Notes: generated by a model not told the origin, from the sequence alone. A stretch of 55,752 bases of DNA from Acidobacteriota bacterium (GCA_016213775.1 JACQZR010000176.1:1-55752); one strand, 5' to 3'; shown: positions 24,283 through 33,307, numbered from the stretch's first letter. Program-made: numbers and translations.

Positions 24283-26088
24283 TTAGTAGTTGAACAGGAA
24301 CTCAGGGCTGTTGATCAGCGCCCATTGGAGATTCTCGGCGCCGCGTCGTCGGTCCTTGCCCACCGCCCTCCCAGCCACTTCCTTCTCGCTCTGTGTAGGC
24401 TGCCGCGAGATGGTGCTCAGGAACAGCTTGTCGATCAACTCGCCGTCGGTCTTCGTCTCAGTGAGCAGCTTCTCCACTCGACTGCCCTCGAGCGCCAGCA
24501 CGCGATCGGTGACGATCTTCGATTGCATCAGCAACATCGCCTGTAGAGAGCTTGGCGTCGCCTTCTTCGGCATGTCATCGCGATTGGACTGGCCAAAGAT
24601 CCGCATGAACCCCTTCACCTCTTTGTCCGCCTTCCCTGGCTCAGACATCTGCTGGACCATCGGGACTCGCGCTTCCCCAGAGGCAAGTTTCGCGGGCCGC
24701 GACGTGGCGATCGTTATCGCATCGTGCAACTCCGCGGCGCTCAGCATGCGCACATACTTGCGCGCGTAGTAAGGCGTGTAGGTCTCCTCCCACGTGCCGT
24801 CGAACTTGGAGGAAAGCTGGTAGGCGCTGCTCGTCATCACCCGCCGCAGGAACTTCTTAAAGCTGTAGTTGGACTGTTGGAAGTCGCGAGCCATCGCGTC
24901 CAGCAGCGCAGGGTTGGAAGGCTGTATCGCCCACGGGGCGGGCGGCGGATTCTTTGGATCGTAGCGATCGAGATCGAAATCATCCACCGGCTCGACGATA
25001 CCGAAGCCCATCAGCTCAGCCCAAATGCGATTGGTGAACGTCCGTGAGAACTGGAGATGGGACGTCATCAGCCGCGCCAGCTCATCACGCTCATTGCGTC
25101 CGGCCACTGGCTCTTCGCCCGAGAGGATGAAGCGCGGCTTGCCGCTGCCACCATTGCGTGGGATGCGCACGATGCTCTCGGCCTTGGTGTCGTAGCCGGG
25201 TGCAAGATCGTCCACCGTGTATTCCTGGTTCGCCTGGTAGCCGTTCTCCCAATTCATGATCTGCCGCGTCTTGCCGTAGAAGCCGGCCTGCCGGAAAAAG
25301 TCTTCGCGCTTCTTGCCGGTGAGGTAGAGGTTCACTTTCTCCAGGTGCGCGCGCCCGTCATGGCAGGAAATGCAGGCGAGGTTCAGTCCGAGAAAGACCT
25401 TGGAATACGTGATGGTGAACTCATCCACCGTATCGGGAATGTTCACCAGGTCCATTCCATCCGGAGCATCCGGATCGTCCTTAGCCTTGACGAAATCGCG
25501 GGCGAAATACAAGCCGCCGGGCACGGAGAAACTGGTCTTCCCTGCCCCGGTCAACAGCTCGGTTGCCACCTCGTTGTAGGGCCGGTCGAGGCGAAGCCAC
25601 TCGCGCACCCAATAGTGAAACAGGTTGAGGCCATAACCCATGCGGCCGCCGGCACGGAACAGGTCTTCAAAATAGTAGGACCACTTGTCGATGAAGGCGT
25701 CGGAGGCGAGCAACTTGTCCACCAGATTCTCGCGCTTGTTTGGCGATTTGTCGGCGAGAAACGCGGTGACATCCTCCACTGAAGGGATGCGCCCGGTGGC
25801 GTCGATGTAGGCACGCCGCGCGAACTCTTCGTCGCCGGCGAGGGGGGCGTGCGGCACCCGGTCTTTCTCCATGCGCCCGAAGATATGCTCGTCGATGTAG
25901 TTGCGGCGAGGTACGCGCGCCATCGACGCAGCCGCGCCTCCGCGCAGATCAGCCGTGACCGTGGAGAGAGCCTTCTTCTTGTCAGCTTCGGTTTGGAACA
26001 GCGGCCTGTGCGCCTGGTCAATCTGATCCTGCGCGTGCTGCTGTCCCGGCGCCAACCATCCCAGAGTGAGCAAAAACAGGACTCGCAT
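24283..26088 (-). CDS. DUF1549/DUF1553 secreted protein
   Basis: A 601-residue protein with a signal peptide (MRVLFLLTLGWLAPGQQHAQ). DUF1549 lies at about 60-260: FARRAYIDATGRIPSVEDV, LVDKLLASDAFIDKWSYYFE and the heme-c-like CISCHDGRAHLEKVNLY. DUF1553 is at about 330-590: SHLQFSRTFTNRIWAELMG, SSAYQLSSKFDGTWE, AMLLMQSKIVTD and LFLSTISRQPT. The CxxCH motif (CISCH) is inside DUF1549, as is common in the family. It is part of the minus-strand operon with the NHL gene before it (nine bases) and DUF1501 after it. The exact function is unknown. Confidence 0.93.
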   Translation of the reverse strand: MRVLFLLTLGWLAPGQQHAQDQIDQAHRPLFQTEADKKKALSTVTADLRGGAAASMARVPRRNYIDEHIFGRMEKDRVPHAPLAGDEEFARRAYIDATGRIPSVEDVTAFLADKSPNKRENLVDKLLASDAFIDKWSYYFEDLFRAGGRMGYGLNLFHYWVREWLRLDRPYNEVATELLTGAGKTSFSVPGGLYFARDFVKAKDDPDAPDGMDLVNIPDTVDEFTITYSKVFLGLNLACISCHDGRAHLEKVNLYLTGKKREDFFRQAGFYGKTRQIMNWENGYQANQEYTVDDLAPGYDTKAESIVRIPRNGGSGKPRFILSGEEPVAGRNERDELARLMTSHLQFSRTFTNRIWAELMGFGIVEPVDDFDLDRYDPKNPPPAPWAIQPSNPALLDAMARDFQQSNYSFKKFLRRVMTSSAYQLSSKFDGTWEETYTPYYARKYVRMLSAAELHDAITIATSRPAKLASGEARVPMVQQMSEPGKADKEVKGFMRIFGQSNRDDMPKKATPSSLQAMLLMQSKIVTDRVLALEGSRVEKLLTETKTDGELIDKLFLSTISRQPTQSEKEVAGRAVGKDRRRGAENLQWALINSPEFLFNY

Positions 26089-26097
26089 GTTGATCCT

Positions 26098-26961
26098 CTA
26101 TTTATACTTCGGTGTCTTGAAGATTTGCACGCGCTTGCCATTCACCTCGGCAATGTAGAGCCGGCCTTGCGCGTCGTACGACATCAGATGCGGAAGCTTC
26201 AACACTTCACCGTCGCCCCATTGCCCGGCGATGCTTCCATCCTTCAACGCGAAATGGGTGATTTGGTTCGCATCGCCATCGGAGACCAGCAAATGCGGCC
26301 CCATCACCAGGAGGCCAAAAGGATTGCCGAAGCCTCTCCATTCGCCCAACAGCGCACCCTCCACGGAAAAAACCTGCACGCGATTGTTGCCGCGATCGGC
26401 GACAAATATGCGATCCTGATTGTCGATCGCCAGCCCGTGCGCGGCCGCGAATTCGCCTGGCCCTTTGCCCTTCTTACCCCACGTCGAAATCACCTCTCCA
26501 TCAGCGGAAAGCCGCACCAGCCGGCCATTGCCAGCGTCCGCCACCACGATCTCGCCCTTCGATGTGAACACCAGGTCATCGGGGGAGCGGAACGTTTTGC
26601 CATCTTCGCCCAGCGTGAGCAGCACCTTGCCCTCCGGCGAGAACTTGCGGACAAAGTGCAGCGCATTGTCGGTGGTCCAGATGTTGCCGTCCTTGTCGAC
26701 GCGCAGTCCATGCGCCACCTTGAACATTCCGTCGCCGAAGGAGCGGACGTGCTTGCCCGACTTGTCGAATACCATGATCGGCTTCGGCCCGCGGTGCAGC
26801 ACGTAGATAGGTCCTTTGGGGCTTACCGCAACCGCCGACATCGCGCCGATTTCTTCGTTGGCGGGGAATTGGAGGAACCCTGTCGAGGAAGGAGCAGGAA
26901 AGCTCTGCGCGGCCAGAGGCAGCGTGCAGAGGAGAGCCGGGATCAGATGGAAGCGTGGCAA
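26098..26961 (-). CDS. Secreted NHL-repeat beta-propeller protein
   Basis: A 287-residue protein with a signal peptide (MPRFHLIPALLCTLPLAAQS). It has about five or six NHL-type blades, for example FKVAHGLRVDKDGNIWTTDN, SPDDLVFTSKGEIVVADAGN, AAHGLAIDNQDRIFVADRGN and LPHLMSYDAQGRLYIAEVNG. Such propellers act as binding platforms or peptidylglycine-lyase-like domains; no catalytic site can be identified. It appears to be the first gene of the operon running to the SUMF1-like gene. The PIN toxin remnant lies 37 bases upstream on the same strand. Confidence 0.9.
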   Translation of the reverse strand: MPRFHLIPALLCTLPLAAQSFPAPSSTGFLQFPANEEIGAMSAVAVSPKGPIYVLHRGPKPIMVFDKSGKHVRSFGDGMFKVAHGLRVDKDGNIWTTDNALHFVRKFSPEGKVLLTLGEDGKTFRSPDDLVFTSKGEIVVADAGNGRLVRLSADGEVISTWGKKGKGPGEFAAAHGLAIDNQDRIFVADRGNNRVQVFSVEGALLGEWRGFGNPFGLLVMGPHLLVSDGDANQITHFALKDGSIAGQWGDGEVLKLPHLMSYDAQGRLYIAEVNGKRVQIFKTPKYK

Positions 26962-26998
26962 CTGAAATATTTTATCACTGATTGGGAGCTTCAGGGCC

Positions 26999-27325
26999 TC
27001 AGCCTTTAAAAGGGCTCATCACCTGAACTGGAAACACGGAAAAATCCTTCACGTTGCGAGTCACCACCGTCAGCCCATGCACAATCGCGGTTCCGGCGAT
27101 CAGTCCGTCCATCATCAATGCATCCGGTTGGCCTCTCATCAGTCTGGCCCACTGTCGAAACACCGCTCCATCGGCCGCAAGAATACGCTGTTCATCCTCC
27201 AAGCCATCCAGCCACTGCTCGATCTCATCGGCCTTCCGCTTGTCTTGCTTTGTTGTGAGTTCGATCCCCGTCCTGGATTTCGCCTAATGTGACTGCCGAG
27301 ACAAAGAGCTCGGAAGGATAGCCCC
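26999..27325 (-). pseudogene. PIN-domain (VapC-type) toxin, N-terminally deleted and frameshifted
   Basis: The C-terminal half is open (EDEQRILAADGAVFRQWARL, then QPDALMMDGLIAGTAIVHGL, then VVTRNVKDF). The frame upstream of it (IELTTKQDKRKADEIEQWLD) is joined to YPSELFVSAVTLGEIQDG only if one base is removed from the CCCC run at 27266-27269 (GGGG on the coding strand). The N-terminal 20-25 residues with the first PIN aspartate (usually LDTN) are absent, because the sequence goes from the antitoxin stop straight to LSWGYPSELF. The toxin is therefore inactive. It lies immediately after the intact antitoxin at 27329-27595. Confidence 0.75.
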
Positions 27326-27328
27326 AAC

Positions 27329-27595
27329 TTAATCGAGTGCCGCGACTCTCCTGCGCCCGCCGCGACGTCGTAACAGCAACTCGCTGAAATCGAATCGAGG
27401 CTCCGGGCTCAGAATCCATGCTTTCAAGGTGGGCCGTGATGTCTGCCGCATTTCAAGCCATTGATCCATTGAGACAAGAACCGCGGTCTCCACGCCGTGT
27501 TGCGTTACCACTTGGGGCCCCTCCGCCAATGCTTTGCGGAGCACTTCGCTGAATCGGGCCTTAGCCTCCCGAACGGGCCAATGCTTGACCTTCAT
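27329..27595 (-). CDS. Phd/YefM-type antitoxin, now without working toxin
   Basis: An 88-residue protein with the Phd/YefM N-terminal DNA-binding fold: WPVREAKARFSEVLRKALAE, then GPQVVTQHGVETAVLVSMDQ. The C-terminus, which would bind the toxin, is basic (LLLRRRGGRRRVAALD). The gene is intact, while the downstream PIN toxin has lost its start and its frame. It may persist as a repressor or as an antidote to related toxins elsewhere, but that cannot be seen here. Confidence 0.82.
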   Translation of the reverse strand: MKVKHWPVREAKARFSEVLRKALAEGPQVVTQHGVETAVLVSMDQWLEMRQTSRPTLKAWILSPEPRFDFSELLLRRRGGRRRVAALD

Positions 27596-27609
27596 CTATT
27601 CATCCCTCC

Positions 27610-29526
27610 TCACCCCGCAAGTCCCTTCTCCAGTGGCAGACCTCGCAACCGTTTGCCGGTCGCCTGAAAAATGGCCGCTCCAATAGCCGGGGCAACAACG
27701 GTGATGGGCGACTCTCCCGCCCCCGCCGGTGTCTCCTCGCGCCGGTCGATCAGGATCACTTCGAATGGCGGAACGTCCGTGAATCGCGGCACGCGGTACG
27801 TGGAGAAACTGGGATTGAGAACCTTCTTGCGGTCGAAGCGGAGCTCTTCAAACAGCGCCCCACCGATTCCCATCACCATCGCACCGGTCACCTGGTTGCG
27901 AAGACCCTCGGGGTTGAGGATGGCGCCGCAATCGAACGCCGCCACCATGCGGAGTAGCCGGACGCGCTTCCCGTTTACTTCCAGTTCCACGAACAATGCG
28001 AGATTGCCTCCCTTCTCGACGTTGCACGCCACACCCTGAGCGGCCTTTCGTTTGCCCCAGCCGAAGCGCGTAGCAGCGCGGTCGATCGCTTCCCGCAGCC
28101 GTGGATTCGCAATGTTCTTCAGCCGGAACTCGAGTGGGTCGGCGTCAGCGAGGGCGGCCAGCTCGTCGACATGAGTCTCGCGTGCGAAGGTATTCGCAAC
28201 CGCCGCCAGAGACCGGTACGGCCCGGTCCGCAACGGACATTCGGCGCGGTAGAAGGCACAGCGATGATGCGGAATGTCATAGGGTGCGGCCAGCGAGGCC
28301 GCACCGGAGTTGTAGTTGCGAAAGTCCCATGCAGCGATGCGCCCGTCGTTCGTAATGGCGCTACGAATATCAATGACGCCAGGGGGCCGGCAGTAGGATC
28401 GCGTGAACTCCTCCTCGCGCGTCCATTCCACGCGAACGGGCTTGCCCGCGGCCTTCGCCAGAGCCGCGGCTTCGATCAGAACCTCCGGGCCGTGCTTTCC
28501 GCCGAAGCCTCCACCGGTATCTAAGAAGACCACCCGCACGCGATCCTCGGCGAGTTTGAACGCTGCGGCAACCTGCTTGCGAACACCGAACGGCACCTGT
28601 CCGCAGGAGCGAATGGTAAGGCCCTTGTCGTCCCAACTGGCTATCGCCGCACGAGGCTCCAATGGCGCGTGCGCGATGGCAGGGATGGTGTAGCTGGCCT
28701 GATGGACACGCTGGGCGGAGGCCAGCGCGGTTTCCGCGGCGCCCTTCACCAGCAACGGCGGATAACGCGCGCTGTCGTTTGCAGTAGGCGCGATGCCGGT
28801 CTTGCGGAAGTGATCGTAGAGGTCCGCCGCGGGGATCAGGTCGCGAGACTTCCATTCTGCCCGGATGCCCCCGGCGGCACGATCGAGCGAGCCACCGTCC
28901 GTCACGGCAACTCCCGCGATCGCACCCTCCCTCAAAACGCCGCTTCCTTCCGCGCGGCTGAGTTCGCCATGGTACGTCGCGGGCCGCAACACGCGTCCGT
29001 AAAGCACGCCCTCCTGTTTGATGTCGCCCGCATAGCGGAGCGCACCCGTAACGATGTCACGCCCATTCAGATTGGGCACATTCTTTCCGAGCACTCTCCA
29101 CTCCGCGGGTGCGGTCACTTTGACACCGGGAGGAATCTCGCGCTGTAGCGCTTGCACTGGTGTCATGGTACGGAGTGCGTCACGGGCCGCGGCCGCAGCC
29201 CGGCGGATGGCGGGAACGGCGAGCGGAGTGGTGAGGCTGGCGAAGGTGCCGCCATCGTCGGGCACTCGATCGGTGTCCGCCATCACCACGCGAACCCGCG
29301 TGATGGGGACTCCCAACTCCTCAGCGACACATTGCGCGAGCAGCGTTCGGCATCCCTGGCCAAGCTCGCACTTGCCGGTGAGTAGCGTGACTACGCCGTC
29401 TTTGGCGAATTCGAAGCGGGCTTTCAGCAATGGGCCGTCCGCTCCTTCAACAGCGACGTCGAGTGCGAGCCCACTGCCAGCCGCGCCCAACCACTCTCGC
29501 CGTGTCACTGCGATACGATTACCCAC
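27610..29526 (-). CDS. Molybdopterin-binding subunit of an isoquinoline 1-oxidoreductase-type hydroxylase
   Basis: The GTG at 29526 overlaps the end of the Fe-S subunit gene by eight bases and gives 638 residues; a longer frame from 29625 overlaps that gene by about 100 bases. A Tat-type start (VTRREWLGAAGSG) is visible. Xanthine-oxidase-family landmarks follow: TGKCELGQGCRTLLAQCVAE, LDTGGGFGGKHGPEVLIEAA, GPYRSLAAVANTFARETHVD and the late GAGESPITVVAPAIGA with the probable catalytic Glu. The protein is shorter than typical IorB (about 700 or more); the stretch around RDALRTMTPVQALQREIPP looks compressed. It oxidises N-heterocycles or aldehydes with the Fe-S subunit; there is no FAD subunit gene. 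Confidence 0.9.
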   Translation of the reverse strand: MGNRIAVTRREWLGAAGSGLALDVAVEGADGPLLKARFEFAKDGVVTLLTGKCELGQGCRTLLAQCVAEELGVPITRVRVVMADTDRVPDDGGTFASLTTPLAVPAIRRAAAAARDALRTMTPVQALQREIPPGVKVTAPAEWRVLGKNVPNLNGRDIVTGALRYAGDIKQEGVLYGRVLRPATYHGELSRAEGSGVLREGAIAGVAVTDGGSLDRAAGGIRAEWKSRDLIPAADLYDHFRKTGIAPTANDSARYPPLLVKGAAETALASAQRVHQASYTIPAIAHAPLEPRAAIASWDDKGLTIRSCGQVPFGVRKQVAAAFKLAEDRVRVVFLDTGGGFGGKHGPEVLIEAAALAKAAGKPVRVEWTREEEFTRSYCRPPGVIDIRSAITNDGRIAAWDFRNYNSGAASLAAPYDIPHHRCAFYRAECPLRTGPYRSLAAVANTFARETHVDELAALADADPLEFRLKNIANPRLREAIDRAATRFGWGKRKAAQGVACNVEKGGNLALFVELEVNGKRVRLLRMVAAFDCGAILNPEGLRNQVTGAMVMGIGGALFEELRFDRKKVLNPSFSTYRVPRFTDVPPFEVILIDRREETPAGAGESPITVVAPAIGAAIFQATGKRLRGLPLEKGLAG

Positions 29527-29980
29527 GGCGGCCTCCCTTCGCGGCGACCAGCACCGCATCGACAATCCGCGGATACGTGCCGCAGCGGCAGATATGTCCA
29601 TCCATGCCGCGGCGCACATCGCCATCGGTGGGTGACGGGCGCTCCTCCAACAGCGCCACGGCTTCCAGGATCATGCCGGGCGTGCAGTAGCCGCATTGAA
29701 AAGCGCCGCCGTCGAGAAAGGCCTGCTGCACCTTGTGGAGGCGTCCGTTGCGCGCGAGCCCTTCGATGGTGATCACCGGCTTGTTGCCAATAGTGCTCGC
29801 GAGCGTGATGCACGAGCGGACCGGCTTTCCGGCCACCAGCACCGTGCAACTCCCGCATGCACCTTCGCCGCAGCCGGGCTTTGCGCCCGTGAGATCGAGT
29901 TGGTGGCGAAGCACGGAGAGCAGCGTGGTGTGCTCCCCTGCGTCCACTTCGCGGAGCTTTCCGTTGACGTTGAGTTTCAT
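29519..29980 (-). CDS. 2Fe-2S subunit of molybdenum hydroxylase (IorA-type)
   Basis: A 153-residue protein with both iron-sulfur sites of the family. The plant-ferredoxin-type cluster uses Cys37, Cys42, Cys45 and Cys57 (GCGEGACGSC...SC). The helical C-terminal cluster uses Cys96, Cys99, Cys131 and Cys133 (QCGYCTPGM and ICRCG). It passes electrons from the molybdenum centre encoded by the overlapping downstream gene. The two genes form a tight pair. The electron acceptor is usually a cytochrome in IorAB-type enzymes, not NAD. Confidence 0.95.
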   Translation of the reverse strand: MKLNVNGKLREVDAGEHTTLLSVLRHQLDLTGAKPGCGEGACGSCTVLVAGKPVRSCITLASTIGNKPVITIEGLARNGRLHKVQQAFLDGGAFQCGYCTPGMILEAVALLEERPSPTDGDVRRGMDGHICRCGTYPRIVDAVLVAAKGGRRG

Positions 29981-30083
29981 GACAGGCTCGATTCTCTGAC
30001 CAGTTTGGCACTTGATCCGATCGACCGCGCGTTCTCGCGATCTCCCTCAGACAAACAACAATCCATTGGGAGAACTAATCCAC

Positions 30084-31616
30084 ATGACCGCATCATTGTT
30101 CGTCATTATTACCCTTGCGGCAAGCAGCGCGCAGGCCGTCACGCCTCGCATGCCGTTGCGCTTTGAGCCTGCCGCGCACGGTTCCTACGTTGCGTTAGGC
30201 ACCGCCGGACCCGTCCGCTTCCAGGCCGGCGGCCTCACCATCGGCCAAACCCGGATGCAGTTCGCGGGCGCCAACGCCAACGCCGCACTCGTGGCCGAAT
30301 CGCCCACCCAGGCCACCAGCAACTACCTCAATGGCAGCGACTCCACGCAGTGGCGCACGGCCGTCCCGCACTACGCACGACTTCGCTACCACAATCTCTA
30401 TCCCGGCATTGACGCCATCTTCTACGGCAACGATCGCCAGATCGAATACGATTTTCTGGTGGCGCCCGGCGCCGATCCATCCATGATCCGGCTGCAATTC
30501 GAAGGTGCGGCGCCGCGGCTCACCTCTGACGGAAGCCTCGTACTGACAACGGCCCAAGGAGAAATCGTGCACAGGAAGCCGGTGGTCTATCAACAAGGGA
30601 CCGGCCGGCGTGACACCATCGCCGGCAGCTTCGTGCTCACGGGCGCTCGGGAAGTCCGTTTCTACATCGGTTATTACGATCCGAAACTCCCATTAGTGAT
30701 CGATCCGGTATTGACCTATTCGAGCTACCTCGGTGGAGCCGCGCCCAACTCCGCGGAAGACATAGCCTACGCCGCAGCTCGCGATGCCGAGGGCAACATC
30801 TATATCGCCGGCCGCACCGCGTCAACCAACTTCCCCTTGCGGGGTGCGCTGCAGACCACCAACAAAGGTTCCGGCGACGCCTTTGTCGCCAAGTTCGACC
30901 CCACGGGTCAAACCCTGCTGTACGCCACCTACTTTGGCGGCGGAAGCCTGGAATACGCTTACGCCATAGCGGTGGATGCGCAGGGTCAGGCGCACATCGC
31001 CGGGCAAACCGGCTCGCGCGATTTCCCGGTGAAGAATGCGTTTCAGCCCGCGGTGGCAGGGCTCAACAATGCCTTTCTGACAAAGCTCAACGCTGAAGGA
31101 AGCGCCATGGTCTTCTCCACCGTGTTCGGCGGCGAGCGCAACGACGTCATCTACTCACTGGCTCTCGACGACTTCGGGAACGTCTACGCCGGCGGTGGCA
31201 CCAACTCGGAGAAACTCCCGGTGAAGGACGGGATGCAATCCAAGACCGGCGGCAACGGGGACGCCTTCGCGGCCAAATTCAGCCCCACGGGAGAACTGTT
31301 CTATTCCACCTTCATCGGCGGTCCGGGAACGGACATCATCTACGCGGTGGCCGTCGATCAGTTGGGGAACCTGACCATGGCAGGCGTGACCAATTCGCCC
31401 AACATGCTACCGCCGATGTTGCCGGCCCGAAGGCGATCGGAGGCCGCGATGCATTCGTCGCCAGGCTCAACAGCACGGGTAACGCCTACGTCTTCTTCAG
31501 CTATCTCGGCGGGCGCCAGAGTGACGAAGCGCATGCGCTGGCGCTCGATTCCACGGGCAACATCTACGTTGGCGGCAACACCTTCTCCACGGACTTCCCT
31601 GTCACGTCCGGTGTGA
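30084..31616 (+). CDS. SBBP-repeat beta-propeller secreted protein, N-terminal part (frameshifted)
   Basis: From the ATG at 30084, which begins a signal peptide (MTASLFVIITLAASSAQA), to a stop at 31616. The first 200 residues form an N-terminal domain (TQWRTAVPHYARLRYHNLYP, then GIDAIFYGNDRQIEYDF, then VIDPVLTYSSYLGG) typical of SBBP proteins. Repeats of about 55 residues follow (GNIYIAGRTASTNFPLRGAL, GQAHIAGQTGSRDFPVKNAF, GNVYAGGGTNSEKLPVKDGM). After GNLTMAGVTNSPN the frame turns to nonsense, while the frame one base back continues the repeat pattern (GGRDAFVARLNSTGNAYVF). A base appears to be missing near 31408-31416. The whole gene spans 30084-32386. Confidence 0.8.
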   Translation: MTASLFVIITLAASSAQAVTPRMPLRFEPAAHGSYVALGTAGPVRFQAGGLTIGQTRMQFAGANANAALVAESPTQATSNYLNGSDSTQWRTAVPHYARLRYHNLYPGIDAIFYGNDRQIEYDFLVAPGADPSMIRLQFEGAAPRLTSDGSLVLTTAQGEIVHRKPVVYQQGTGRRDTIAGSFVLTGAREVRFYIGYYDPKLPLVIDPVLTYSSYLGGAAPNSAEDIAYAAARDAEGNIYIAGRTASTNFPLRGALQTTNKGSGDAFVAKFDPTGQTLLYATYFGGGSLEYAYAIAVDAQGQAHIAGQTGSRDFPVKNAFQPAVAGLNNAFLTKLNAEGSAMVFSTVFGGERNDVIYSLALDDFGNVYAGGGTNSEKLPVKDGMQSKTGGNGDAFAAKFSPTGELFYSTFIGGPGTDIIYAVAVDQLGNLTMAGVTNSPNMLPPMLPARRRSEAAMHSSPGSTARVTPTSSSAISAGARVTKRMRWRSIPRATSTLAATPSPRTSLSRPV

Positions 31617-32386
31617 TGCAACCAAAACTCGCCGCCTGGGGCGACGGCTTCATCGCCGCATTGAACGACTCGGCCACGAACCTGCTATGGTCCACCTATC
31701 TCGGAGGGAGCGGCCGGTCAGCCGTGGCGGAGGACGAGTTGGTTACCGCGCTTGCCATCGACCCCGATGGCTTCGTGTATGCGGCGGGCACGACAACCTC
31801 CGCCGACTTCCCGGTACAGCGCGCGGTGCAGTCCACGTTCGGCGGCGGCACGGATGCCTTTACCGCCAAGCTGACTCCTAACGGCGATATGCTCGTGCAC
31901 TCGACCTTCCACGGCGGCGCGGCGAACGAAACCGGACAGGCGCTGGTGTTGACGCCGCTTCGTGGCGTGCATCTGGTGGGACAGACCTATTCCGGCGATC
32001 TGCCGCTTAGCGAAAAACCATTCTCCGCCAGACGCGGCGCCAATGCCGATGCTTTCCTAGCGGCCGTATGCGATCCGGTACTGTTTGCCTCCGCAACGGC
32101 CTTCGATTTCTACTACACGCAAGGCGGCGTCGCGCCCGCGCCCCAGAAGCTCGATGTGACCGCGTGCGCGCAGGTTCCCCTTTCCGTGCAGGCAAGTCCG
32201 GAAGTATGGCTCACTGTTTCGCCCTCGGACTCAACGCTGCCCTCCACTCTGTCGGTCTCTGTGAAGCCGGAAGCGTTGGAGCCTGGCGACTACACTGCCA
32301 CCTTCACGCTGTCGACCCCGGACTCGTGGTTCGATCCGATCACCAGTACCGTCACCCTCCACGTGGCTCCGCCTCCTCAGCCCTAA
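31613..32386 (+). CDS. SBBP-repeat protein, C-terminal part (after frameshift)
   Basis: This 257-residue frame continues the SBBP propeller of the preceding entry; the open frame really extends back to about 31417. Repeats are GFIAALNDSATNLLWSTYLG, GFVYAAGTTTSADFPVQRAV and GVHLVGQTYSGDLPLSEKPF. They are followed by a C-terminal Ig/BACON-like beta domain (VPLSVQASPEVWLTVSPSDS, then PGDYTATFTLSTP). It has no start or ribosome site of its own that I can support. It is most likely the broken-off end of one 760-residue secreted protein, or the product of a sequence error. Confidence 0.75.
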   Translation: MMQPKLAAWGDGFIAALNDSATNLLWSTYLGGSGRSAVAEDELVTALAIDPDGFVYAAGTTTSADFPVQRAVQSTFGGGTDAFTAKLTPNGDMLVHSTFHGGAANETGQALVLTPLRGVHLVGQTYSGDLPLSEKPFSARRGANADAFLAAVCDPVLFASATAFDFYYTQGGVAPAPQKLDVTACAQVPLSVQASPEVWLTVSPSDSTLPSTLSVSVKPEALEPGDYTATFTLSTPDSWFDPITSTVTLHVAPPPQP

Positions 32387-32479
32387 GGAAATCTGATCCC
32401 GGTGAGAGAATTCCCCGCTCCTTCACGCCTGACCTAGTAGATCGACAAGATCGAAGAGAAACGTGAAGGAGCAAGAATC

Positions 32480-33307
32480 ATGGGAATTCGCGACAAGGCA
32501 CGGCAGATCCTCAGCATCATCCCGCCAATTGGCCAACAGATTAACTCCACTGGCCCGACAGCAGGGCTGTTCAATCAGGTCACCAACATGACCCAGGCCA
32601 CCTTGCAGGCCAACTGGGACACCGGCGGCATCATGACCTCCTGCAACGGCTTCACAGGCTGGTACAGCAATCAGTTGGGCTCCCCATTCAGCATGGGCCG
32701 TTTTGATTTGGATACCTACCTCCCCAAGAAGGGCAAGGGCAACGCCTGGATCAAATCGACACCCGACAAGCGTCCCAAGTACGGCGACATCTGCCGCTTT
32801 GCGAAGTTCCATGTGAACGTGTCGCTCGACTTTGAAGGCGACGTCTGGACCCACGCTGACGGCGGGCAGGGCGGCAAGCGGACCGGCTACGACATCGTCA
32901 AGCGCATTCGCGATACCACATCGTACGATCCCGCAAAGCTCATCGGCTGGGTGGATATTGAACTGTTCTTCGGCGAAGCGAGCGAGCCCGCATCCACCGA
33001 GGCAAAGGTCAGCCCCGTCCCCGACTGGCTGCAGGGATGGTGGAACGTGAAGTGGCGCGGCCAGGCGTTCTACTACTACTTCGACCGCCAGTACAAAGCG
33101 CAGTGGACGCAGCAGCTTCCTCGCGATACGACGCGCCCTCCGCTGATGAGCCGGGATACAGGCAACGTGGCCATCGACTCGCCGAGTGAATTCAGTATCA
33201 AGTGGGGCGCGACGGGATCGGTGGAGAAGTTCTCCAAGGCCCCGGGTCCCAACCCCATGCGCGGCACCTGGAACGACAAGGAACCACTCACGGCGTCAAA
33301 GATGTAG
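32480..33307 (+). CDS. Possible NlpC/P60- or CHAP-like Cys/His protein, unknown function
   Basis: A 275-residue protein with a good ribosome site (AAGGAG) and no signal peptide. A cysteine in TSCNGFTGWYSNQLG (Cys55) at a helix start, followed by KRPKYGDICRFAKFHVNVSL (His111) and DVWTHADGGQGG, resembles the Cys...His layout of papain-fold amidases. The assignment to NlpC/P60 or CHAP is a guess by pattern. The C-terminal half has a Trp/Tyr-rich segment (WLQGWWNVKWRGQAFYYYFD) like the surface of a small beta domain. It stands alone between the SBBP gene and the tRNA-like remnant, which begins three bases after its stop. Confidence 0.72.
   Translation: MGIRDKARQILSIIPPIGQQINSTGPTAGLFNQVTNMTQATLQANWDTGGIMTSCNGFTGWYSNQLGSPFSMGRFDLDTYLPKKGKGNAWIKSTPDKRPKYGDICRFAKFHVNVSLDFEGDVWTHADGGQGGKRTGYDIVKRIRDTTSYDPAKLIGWVDIELFFGEASEPASTEAKVSPVPDWLQGWWNVKWRGQAFYYYFDRQYKAQWTQQLPRDTTRPPLMSRDTGNVAIDSPSEFSIKWGATGSVEKFSKAPGPNPMRGTWNDKEPLTASKM

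Noticed and set aside
23158-24546. A 462-residue plus-strand open frame
   Set aside because: It is antisense to the DUF1501 and DUF1553 genes and has no recognisable motif.
25849-27009. A 386-residue plus-strand open frame
   Set aside because: It is antisense to the NHL-repeat gene and the start of the DUF1549 gene, with His/Arg-rich low-quality sequence.
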